Origin: an uncultured Clostridia bacterium
GTDB taxonomy: Bacteria > Bacillota > Clostridia > Acetivibrionales > CALMWN01
Length of the DNA stretch: 6,403 bases
Direction: 5' to 3'
Assembly: GCA_937873555.1 (NCBI GenBank)
Contig: CALMWN010000273.1
Coordinates: forward strand, 1-6,403
Both the position numbers and the translations under genes were made by a program. Below the pieces are notes generated by a model, which made no database searches, was not told the DNA's origin, and worked only from the letters and a program-made list of their open reading frames with translations. Of this stretch, positions 1 to 4,880 are shown piece by piece; position 1 is the first letter of the stretch, and each line of letters opens with the position of its first letter.

Positions 1-847
1 CCATAAGAGGGTCTGAAATGCTCTTTACAATGGCCACAGACTTGTTTTTTTCAACCATGAGCGTTCCCATCGTACTCTGTTCATACCTTTGAAGGCTCTG
101 AAGCATGTTGTTGAATTCACTTGCCAGCCTGCCCGCTTCATCATCCGACCTGATATCCATTCTCTGGTTCAATTCACCTTCCCGCACACGTTTTATGCCT
201 TCTGAAAGTTGATGAAGAGGAGAAAGGAAGCGGTTCACAAAATACCTGGAAACGGCATATCCCCCTGCTACCGCAGCAAATGAAAGAAACAATACCATGT
301 ACATGGAGCTTTTTGTACGTACCGATGCATCATCCTTGCTCATGAACATGGCTTTTTCATTCATAGTGCCAAATTCACGCAGAGTCTGCCTGATATCGCT
401 GATAACCGGAATAATCGATTCATTATAGAATTCGATTGCTGCCTGTCCTCCTGCGTTGTTCTGCACCTCCTGCAGTCTGGAAAAGGCTTTGGTGAGGTTG
501 TCCCGGCTCAGGTTCAAATACTCCACCAGCTCTTTTTCTCCGGGCTGGGTTATATTATTCACCTCAACATCAAACCATCTCTTAAAATTTTCACTATTGT
601 AGCTGAACAGATCCGATCCTCGCTGCCTGTCCATATTGATGTAAAGCAGTATGGCGTTTTCCTGTCCGTCCACTGCCTCAAGCATGTTGGCAGCAGCACT
701 TATGCTCCTGTAATTATCGATCATCAGGCTGTTAACCGACATTTCGAGACGGTAAAGGTTGACAAAGCCGGTCAGGCCTATGACAGCGATAAGCAATACA
801 AGCCCTGTATATATAAGTGAAATTTTCCCCTTCAGGGTTTTCAGCAT
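1..847 (-). CDS. Membrane sensor protein, probable sensor histidine kinase (N-terminal part; truncated by window edge)
   Basis: Translating the minus strand from the ATG at 847-845 gives 282 uninterrupted codons to the window edge. Residues about 9-31 form TM1. Residues 32-180 are a mostly helical extracytoplasmic domain resembling four-helix-bundle sensors. Residues about 182-205 form TM2. Residues about 206-256 fit a HAMP linker, with SPLHQLSEGIKRVREGELNQ followed by a DDEAGRLASEFNNM segment. The last stretch, TLMVEKNKSVAIVKSISDPLM, resembles the helix that leads into a PAS domain in KinB/NtrY-like kinases. A chemotaxis receptor shares the TM-sensor-TM-HAMP plan, but this PAS-leading segment argues for a kinase. 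The HisKA and ATPase domains would lie left of the window and are not seen. The start is supported by AGGAG at 859-855, seven bases upstream. The gene is divergent from kimA and has its own strong promoter. The stimulus is unknown; a link to potassium is inferred only from the neighbours. Confidence 0.8.
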   Translation of the reverse strand, partial: MLKTLKGKISLIYTGLVLLIAVIGLTGFVNLYRLEMSVNSLMIDNYRSISAAANMLEAVDGQENAILLYINMDRQRGSDLFSYNSENFKRWFDVEVNNITQPGEKELVEYLNLSRDNLTKAFSRLQEVQNNAGGQAAIEFYNESIIPVISDIRQTLREFGTMNEKAMFMSKDDASVRTKSSMYMVLFLSFAAVAGGYAVSRYFVNRFLSPLHQLSEGIKRVREGELNQRMDIRSDDEAGRLASEFNNMLQSLQRYEQSTMGTLMVEKNKSVAIVKSISDPLM

Positions 848-884
848 AAAACTTCTCCTGAGTAAAAAAATATCCGTTTATTAA

Positions 885-913
885 AGTATAGATTGCCAAA
901 TCATAGTAGTCAA
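885..913 (-). promoter_or_regulatory. Sigma-A promoter of the membrane sensor gene
   Basis: On the minus strand there is TTGACT (913-908), a 17-base spacer, then TATACT (890-885). Each box differs from consensus at one position. The -10 box lies 37 bases upstream of the ATG. The first base of the -35 box is also the last base of the left arm of the 913-1000 inverted repeat, so a protein bound there would touch the -35 region. Confidence 0.75.
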
Positions 914-1000
914 TGCATGTTACCGGTATAAAAACGGGAAAAAGAATGAAAAGGCTGCAACCTGTGGATATAATCAGGTATAACCGATTGTAACATGCAT
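913..1000. repeat. Inverted repeat pair in the divergent promoter region (candidate operator)
   Basis: ATGCATGTTAC (913-923) and its exact reverse complement GTAACATGCAT (990-1000) are separated by 66 bases. Outward of each core lies a second shared block: TATACCG on the minus strand at 930-924 and TATAACCG on the plus strand at 979-986. The two sites are therefore similar over about 18-22 bases in opposite orientation. The left arm abuts the -35 box of the sensor gene, and the right arm faces kimA. The centre-to-centre distance is 77 bases, about seven helical turns. Binding by a response regulator or other factor is inferred; no known operator consensus was recognised. Confidence 0.5.
946..974 (+). 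promoter_or_regulatory. Candidate upstream promoter for kimA
   Basis: ATGAAA (946-951), a 17-base spacer and a perfect TATAAT (969-974). Transcription would begin near 981, just before the right repeat arm at 990-1000, leaving a leader of about 150 bases. If this promoter is used, the arm would sit in a repressor-like position. The -35 box matches consensus at four of six positions. Confidence 0.4.
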
Positions 1001-1030
1001 GGTAAATTTATAAAAGAGGGCATACTAAAC

Positions 1031-1060
1031 TTTAGAAAATAAACCTGATGGGCGTATAAT
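1031..1060 (+). promoter_or_regulatory. Candidate proximal promoter for kimA
   Basis: TTTAGA (1031-1036), an 18-base spacer and a perfect TATAAT (1055-1060), 69 bases upstream of the chosen ATG. The -35 box is weak (four of six), as is common for activator-dependent promoters, and the right repeat arm ends 30 bases upstream of it. The sequence alone cannot decide between this and the candidate at 946-974. Confidence 0.45.
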
Positions 1061-1112
1061 GATATCAAATGGATAAATCAAGTAAAATAGTAATAATAAC
1101 CTCACTTGGAAT

Positions 1113-1118
1113 GGAAGG
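1113..1118 (+). promoter_or_regulatory. Ribosome binding site deciding the kimA start
   Basis: GGAAGG lies 11 bases before the ATG at 1130. The only upstream in-frame start is a TTG at 1106, which precedes this motif and has no purine-rich site of its own. The spacing is somewhat long, so the start is probable but not certain. Confidence 0.5.
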
Positions 1119-1129
1119 TAATTTATTGT

Positions 1130-2995
1130 ATGCGTAAACTTAGGAGACTTTTGATAGGAAGACCATTGGGAAATGAAGCTCTGAACGAGGAAAAGTTCGG
1201 TGTCTTATGGGGTCTGCCTATTTTATCAAGCGATGCAATTTCTTCAGTTGCATATGCCGGACAGGAAATACTGATTGTCCTTATACCCGCGATAGGATTA
1301 TTGGCGTACACCCAGTTGATATATGTGTCTGCAGCAATAATAGGCCTGCTGGTATTGCTGACTTTCTCCTACCGGCAGACAATCGAAAATTATCCCAACG
1401 GCGGAGGAGCATATATTGTAGCCAAAGATAACCTTGGAGTTCTGGCAGGAGTTACTGCAGGCGCAGCATTATCGGTTGACTATATAATGACGGTTGCCGT
1501 AAGTATTTCATCTGGTGTGGAACAGATAACCTCCGCATTTTTACCTCTTCGTCCCTATACAGTGCCGATTTGCATAGCGATGGTACTGTTTTTGATGATA
1601 GGCAACTTAAGGGGTATAAGAGAATCCTCCAGAATGTTCGGCATACCTACATATGCCTTTATCTTCGCTATTTTGTCAATGCTTGTTGCGGGCCTGATCA
1701 GGATAAGAGGCGGAGTGGCTCCGTCAAAGCCTTCTCTGCAGACATTTGAACCTATTACTCTGCTGCTGATATTGAGGGCTTTTTCAAGCGGATGTACTGC
1801 TTTAACCGGAGTCGAAGCGGTTAGTAACGCAGTTCCCAACTTTAAGGATCCCCCTGTAAAACATGCAAAAACTGTGCTGCTTTTATTGTCTCTGACTGTG
1901 TTTATGTTGTTCGGAGGTACCTCCGTACTGGCAAACATATATTATGCTGTACCTGGGGATAAGGCAGTAATTGTCCAGATTGCAGAAGCTGTATTTGGAA
2001 GAAGCTTCATGTTTTATTATGTAGTAGCCACAACCTTTATTATACTGGTCATGGCTGCGAATACGGCTTATTCAGGCTTTCCCCTGCTGGTAGCGGTCAT
2101 GGCAAAAGAAGGTTATGTTCCCAGGCAGTTGAGTATGAGAGGGGACAGGTTAAGCTTTTCCAATGGAATTATTCTTTTATCAGGCATTGCGGGAATACTG
2201 ATTGTCATTTTCAGAGCTGACGTAACCGCCTTGATAGGTTTGTATGCGGTTGGAGTGTTCATATCCTTCACATTATCACAATCCGGCATGTTCATTAAAT
2301 GGCTGAGAGAAAGAGGAAAGCACTGGGTGTACAAGGCATTGCTAAACGGGCTTGGTGCATTAGTGACTGCATTAGCAGTAATAATAATTGCTGCAACCAA
2401 ATTTACCGAGGGCGCATGGGTGGTAGTGCTGGTAATTCCCGTAATGATATATGCCATGCTCAAGGTAAAAAACCATTATGTTGCCGTAGCCAAGCAATTA
2501 AAGCTTTCCATTGAAGAACTGGAAACTCTGGATATATCGAATGATCATTACCGCAATCACGTGATTGTTCCGGTTGAAAGTGTGAATAAAGCCAGCATAA
2601 GGGCGCTCAGATATGCAAGGACAATATCCGACAATGTGACGGCCTTCAATGTTTCGATTGATTCTGAAAGCGCACAGAAGCTAAAAGAAAGATATTCGGC
2701 ATTGAACACAGACATACCTCTTATAGTAAAATACTCTCCCTTCAGAAAAGTGGTAGACCCGCTGTTAAAATTCATTGAGTCGGCAGAATATGATTATAAA
2801 AAGGGAGATATGATTACAGTTATATTACCTCAATTTACAATCAAAAAATGGTGGCACTCACTGCTGCATAACCATTCAAGAATATTTATTGAACGGGAAC
2901 TGGTGAAGCATAAGCACATCGTTGTCTGCATAATGCCACTTCAGTTAAAGAATGACGATTTTATCCTGAAGTCCCGAAAGGACAAGCAGTTATGA
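1130..2995 (+). CDS. kimA: KimA-type high-affinity potassium importer (APC superfamily)
   Basis: This is a 621-residue polytopic membrane protein with about 12 hydrophobic segments up to residue ~446, followed by a cytoplasmic domain of about 170 residues. Length and order match Bacillus subtilis KimA (formerly YdaO, 607 residues), a K+/H+ symporter that works as a homodimer. Segments recalled as near identical to that protein include ILSSDAISSVAY (31-42), YPNGGGAYIV (88-97), the VDYIMTVAVSIS stretch (116-127), FSSGCTALTGVEA (218-230), RGDRLSFSNGII (337-348) and LYAVGVFISFTLSQ (371-384). Residues equivalent to those implicated in K+ binding in KimA are kept: D35, Y42, D117, Y118, T121, S125, T226 and Y372. 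The C-terminal tail (about 475-605) has the USP-like look of KimA, ending in QFTIKKWWHSLLHNHS and a final strand. Bacillus KimA is inhibited by c-di-AMP, which may also hold here. The gene is transcribed divergently from the sensor and convergently with the KdpD-like gene. No ydaO riboswitch is visible upstream. The start is ATG at 1130; a TTG at 1106 would add eight residues. Confidence 0.9.
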   Translation: MRKLRRLLIGRPLGNEALNEEKFGVLWGLPILSSDAISSVAYAGQEILIVLIPAIGLLAYTQLIYVSAAIIGLLVLLTFSYRQTIENYPNGGGAYIVAKDNLGVLAGVTAGAALSVDYIMTVAVSISSGVEQITSAFLPLRPYTVPICIAMVLFLMIGNLRGIRESSRMFGIPTYAFIFAILSMLVAGLIRIRGGVAPSKPSLQTFEPITLLLILRAFSSGCTALTGVEAVSNAVPNFKDPPVKHAKTVLLLLSLTVFMLFGGTSVLANIYYAVPGDKAVIVQIAEAVFGRSFMFYYVVATTFIILVMAANTAYSGFPLLVAVMAKEGYVPRQLSMRGDRLSFSNGIILLSGIAGILIVIFRADVTALIGLYAVGVFISFTLSQSGMFIKWLRERGKHWVYKALLNGLGALVTALAVIIIAATKFTEGAWVVVLVIPVMIYAMLKVKNHYVAVAKQLKLSIEELETLDISNDHYRNHVIVPVESVNKASIRALRYARTISDNVTAFNVSIDSESAQKLKERYSALNTDIPLIVKYSPFRKVVDPLLKFIESAEYDYKKGDMITVILPQFTIKKWWHSLLHNHSRIFIERELVKHKHIVVCIMPLQLKNDDFILKSRKDKQL

Positions 2996-3109
2996 GTTTT
3001 CATGGGTGATGGCTTCCCCATTGACAGAAAGCCCAAAAAGTACCTCGCAGAGTGGAACAGAAAATAGCGGCTTCCGTATATATATCTGGAAAAGCCCGTT
3101 GGGGCGAAC
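2996..3109. other. Short intergenic stretch without a supported gene
   Basis: These 114 bases follow the kimA stop and lead to the terminator. The kimA frame continues past its TGA with one short open piece (ATG at 3002 to TAG at 3065, 21 codons) and another open piece to a TGA at 3125-3127. Neither has a convincing ribosome binding site or a recognisable domain. Most likely this is untranslated 3' sequence. Confidence 0.4.
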
Positions 3110-3154
3110 AACAAAAAGGGCGGATGAAATTTCATTTCATCCGCCCTTTTTGTT
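3110..3154. terminator. Bidirectional intrinsic terminator between kimA and the kdpD-like gene
   Basis: A perfect 21-bp stem (3110-3130 paired with 3134-3154) closes on a three-base TTC loop. The inner half carries the GC-rich GGGCGGATG/CATCCGCCC core, and the outer end is an A-run on one side and a T-run on the other. Read from either strand, a stable hairpin is followed by a U-tract. It begins 114 bases after the kimA stop and lies two bases beyond the stop of the minus-strand gene, so it can end both convergent transcripts. Confidence 0.9.
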
Positions 3155-3156
3155 TA

Positions 3157-4296
3157 TTACATATCATTTGGTATCAAATGTATCTCTACGTTTTTAACCT
3201 TCTTTATAAGTTTATTTACTGTTGAGCCCCTGAACATCGTTTCAAGCTTTGTCCTTGTAGGATGTCCCATGATAATCTGTGTGACATGCCTCTCATTAGC
3301 CCACCTGGCAAGCTCTTCAGATACACTTTTCCCGGTAAGTGTGATTATCTCCCCGCCCAATTGTTTTGCAAGCTGGAAATGCGTATGGAGCATTTGTCTG
3401 TCCTTCAGAGTCACCTTTTTCGCAAACCGGTTGGTACAGTTGACTGTTACGACATACCATTCACACTTGTAGCGGTATGCAACCCTTGCACCTCTGCGTA
3501 TCAGCTTCTTTGCAGACGGACTCGGACTTATGCAGACCATAACCCTCTCAACCGTATGCCAGTTATCCAGTATACACTCTTTCTTCATATATTCGGAAAG
3601 GTCTTCGTCGACTTCTTCTGCGGTTTGCCTTAATGCCAGCTCTCTTAATGCATTGAGGTTTCCCTTCCGGAAAAAGGTCTTAAGGGCCTGGGCCGCCTTT
3701 TCCTCATCATAGACATTGCCACGTTTCAGCCTGTTTTGAAGTGCATCGGGAGTCAAATCTACAACAACCACTTCATCAGCCCTCTGAAGAATATAGTCAG
3801 GTATGGTCTCCTTTACCTTTATTCCGGTTATCTGATGCACTACATCATTGAGACTCTCCATATGCTGGATATTCATTGTAGTTATGACATTGATCCCGTG
3901 GGACAGGATCTCTTCCACATCTTCATACCTTCTCTTGTGTTTAAAGCCGGAGGCATTTATATGAGCCAGTTCATCAATCAGTACAGTCTGCGGATTGCGG
4001 GCTATTATCGCATCGGTGTCCATTTCTTCCGATTCAGTTTTGTTATATATGATTTTTTTCCTTGGTATGATTTCAAGGTCACAAATCTGCTTTTCAGTCT
4101 CAATGCGGCCATACGTCTGGACATAGCCTATTACCACATCTTCACCGTATTTGAGCCTTCTGTTTCCTTCATTGAGCATGGAAAAGGTCTTACCAACCCC
4201 GGGTGCATACCCGATGAATACCTTCAGGTGCCCCCTGATCTTGCTATCACAAGTTTCTACCGTCTCCGCAGATGCCATGTTTTCATTGCTATCCAT
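3157..4296 (-). CDS. kdpD: Stand-alone KdpD sensor module (KdpD P-loop domain plus USP domain, no kinase)
   Basis: This 379-residue protein corresponds to the N-terminal cytoplasmic part of KdpD, the potassium and osmotic sensor kinase. Residues about 21-232 are the KdpD domain, with Walker A GYAPGVGKT (29-37), a Walker B-like TVLIDELAH (104-112), the NASGFKHKRRYEDV segment (114-127) and VITTMNIQHMESLND (137-151). Residues about 249-376 are a universal-stress-protein domain ending in MGHPTRTKLETMFRGSTV (343-360), a variant of the USP phosphate-binding loop. Full-length KdpD is about 900 residues; the four-TM segment and the HisKA and ATPase domains are absent. The stop is followed directly by a terminator, so this is a complete short gene and not an edge effect. 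In Staphylococcus the KdpD USP domain binds c-di-AMP. The reported SxS-X20-FTAxY motif is only partly matched here (SPS at 257-259, W280). GGAGG (4308-4304) lies seven bases before the ATG. It probably signals through a separate kinase; the divergent membrane sensor is a candidate. Confidence 0.9.
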   Translation of the reverse strand: MDSNENMASAETVETCDSKIRGHLKVFIGYAPGVGKTFSMLNEGNRRLKYGEDVVIGYVQTYGRIETEKQICDLEIIPRKKIIYNKTESEEMDTDAIIARNPQTVLIDELAHINASGFKHKRRYEDVEEILSHGINVITTMNIQHMESLNDVVHQITGIKVKETIPDYILQRADEVVVVDLTPDALQNRLKRGNVYDEEKAAQALKTFFRKGNLNALRELALRQTAEEVDEDLSEYMKKECILDNWHTVERVMVCISPSPSAKKLIRRGARVAYRYKCEWYVVTVNCTNRFAKKVTLKDRQMLHTHFQLAKQLGGEIITLTGKSVSEELARWANERHVTQIIMGHPTRTKLETMFRGSTVNKLIKKVKNVEIHLIPNDM

Positions 4297-4331
4297 CTCT
4301 TATCCTCCATACTTTCAACTTCAATAGTACG

Positions 4332-4361
4332 ATTATAACACAAAAAGTATTGATTTGACAT
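4332..4361 (-). promoter_or_regulatory. Promoter of the kdpD-like gene
   Basis: On the minus strand there is ATGTCA (4361-4356), an 18-base spacer and a perfect TATAAT (4337-4332), preceded directly by TGT, an extended -10 element. It lies 35 bases upstream of the ATG. The weak -35 box together with the TG extension suggests moderate or activator-assisted expression. Confidence 0.6.
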
Positions 4362-4367
4362 ATTCTT

Positions 4368-4382
4368 CACATGCAGCATGTG
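4368..4382. repeat. 15-bp palindrome upstream of the kdpD promoter (candidate operator)
   Basis: CACATGCAGCATGTG consists of two perfect 7-base arms around one central base. It ends six bases upstream of the -35 box of the kdpD-like gene, a typical activator position. Its ACATGC core also occurs in both arms of the inverted repeat in the kimA divergent region. The binding protein is unknown. Confidence 0.4.
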
Positions 4383-4465
4383 TGCTTTTTACAAAAAATA
4401 CCGGATGGCAGCGCTGTTTGCATCATCTGTGCACACCAGCCTCCTGTCGTCATAATGTTTCACAT

Positions 4466-4489
4466 ATACAGGCAGCTTACCGCCTGTAT
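4466..4489. other. Small hairpin over the 3' end of the zinc-ribbon gene
   Basis: ATACAGGC (4466-4473) pairs with GCCTGTAT (4482-4489) across an 8-base loop that includes the gene's stop codon. No T-run follows on the minus strand, so it does not qualify as a standard intrinsic terminator. It might stabilise the 3' end of the transcript. Confidence 0.3.
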
Positions 4490-4761
4490 CTGCCGTTGAG
4501 CTGTTTCAACACCTGATTCAGGGCGTCCTTATACCATTTCAAGTGTGCGGTACTCTTCTTCAGGCTGTCAAATACATTCTTAACATAGGATGTGATTTTA
4601 AAAACCACATCATTCGGATCAAAAATGAACTCGGATTTACAAATGGGACAGCTGACGGACAATTTACCCATACTCTTCGGCACCCGCAATTTTTGAGAAC
4701 ACTTCCGGCAGCTTATAACCACTTTGTCATCCCTGTAAACCTCATTGTTGAAATTGAACAT
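4477..4761 (-). CDS. Small zinc-ribbon protein of unknown function
   Basis: This is a 94-residue protein. Residues 14-46 carry two CxxC knuckles, C18-R-K-C21 and C38-P-I-C41, spaced by 16 residues, with the KLRVP and GKLSVSCP framing seen in MJ0042-like and related zinc ribbons. Such ribbons bind one zinc ion and commonly mediate protein or nucleic-acid contacts. The remainder (47-94) has no cysteines. It contains a hydrophobic and amphipathic stretch around FKITSYVKNVFDSL (54-67) and a basic C-terminus, KQLNGRYRR. No signal peptide or clear TM is seen, so it is probably cytoplasmic. The ATG at 4761-4759 is preferred over the one at 4773 because GGGAGG (4771-4766) lies just before it and overlaps the upstream ATG; the longer version would add MGGK. 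It is tandem with the ATPase gene upstream (119 bases apart) but has its own candidate promoter. The function was not recognised. Confidence 0.7.
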   Translation of the reverse strand: MFNFNNEVYRDDKVVISCRKCSQKLRVPKSMGKLSVSCPICKSEFIFDPNDVVFKITSYVKNVFDSLKKSTAHLKWYKDALNQVLKQLNGRYRR

Positions 4762-4765
4762 TTTA

Positions 4766-4771
4766 CCTCCC
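4766..4771 (-). promoter_or_regulatory. Ribosome binding site deciding the zinc-ribbon start
   Basis: On the minus strand GGGAGG ends four bases before the ATG at 4761. The ATG at 4773 overlaps this motif and has only a weak purine tract before it, so the inner start is favoured. The spacing is at the short end of the usual range. Confidence 0.6.
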
Positions 4772-4829
4772 ATGTAGGCCTATTATGGATCCAGAACCTG
4801 ATAACAGCTTCATACTCATTGTTTGTGTA

Positions 4830-4838
4830 ATTATATCA
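4830..4838 (-). promoter_or_regulatory. Extended -10 promoter of the zinc-ribbon gene
   Basis: On the minus strand TGA (4838-4836) directly precedes a perfect TATAAT (4835-4830), an extended -10 element. No good -35 box is found 16-18 bases upstream. The predicted transcript would begin near 4823 and carry a leader of about 60 bases. This suggests expression independent of the ATPase gene. Confidence 0.45.
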
Positions 4839-4845
4839 TATTTCC

Positions 4846-4860
4846 CCTATATATGATAGG
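4846..4860. repeat. Short dyad at the -35 region of the zinc-ribbon promoter
   Basis: CCTATATATGATAGG has 5-base arms (CCTAT/ATAGG) around a 5-base centre. It covers the place where a -35 box would be expected for the extended -10 promoter at 4830-4838. It could be an operator, but dyads this short and AT-rich also arise by chance. Confidence 0.2.
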
Positions 4861-4880
4861 ATAACAGAAATACATTTCCA

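Noticed and set aside
1..847. Methyl-accepting chemotaxis protein as the identity of the left gene
   Set aside because: The TM-sensor-TM-HAMP plan fits, but the sequence after HAMP resembles the PAS-leading helix of sensor kinases and not the methylation helices of a receptor. It stays a minor possibility because the C-terminal part is outside the window.
1106..1129. Longer kimA start at TTG 1106
   Set aside because: It has no ribosome binding site, whereas GGAAGG lies between it and the ATG at 1130. KimA homologues also begin close to the RRLLIG motif.
3736..4338. 200-codon plus-strand reading frame opposite the kdpD-like gene
   Set aside because: It lies wholly antisense to a gene with clear Walker motifs, shows no recognisable domain and has no convincing start signal. 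It is a shadow of the minus-strand codon pattern.
4367..4453. 28-codon cysteine-rich minus-strand frame upstream of the kdpD-like gene
   Set aside because: It has no good ribosome binding site, and it overlaps the candidate operator palindrome.
4466..4489. Intrinsic terminator for the zinc-ribbon gene
   Set aside because: The 8-bp hairpin has no following T-run on the minus strand.
4762..4773. Longer zinc-ribbon start at ATG 4773
   Set aside because: The ATG overlaps the GGGAGG ribosome binding site that serves the ATG at 4761, and only a weak purine tract precedes it.
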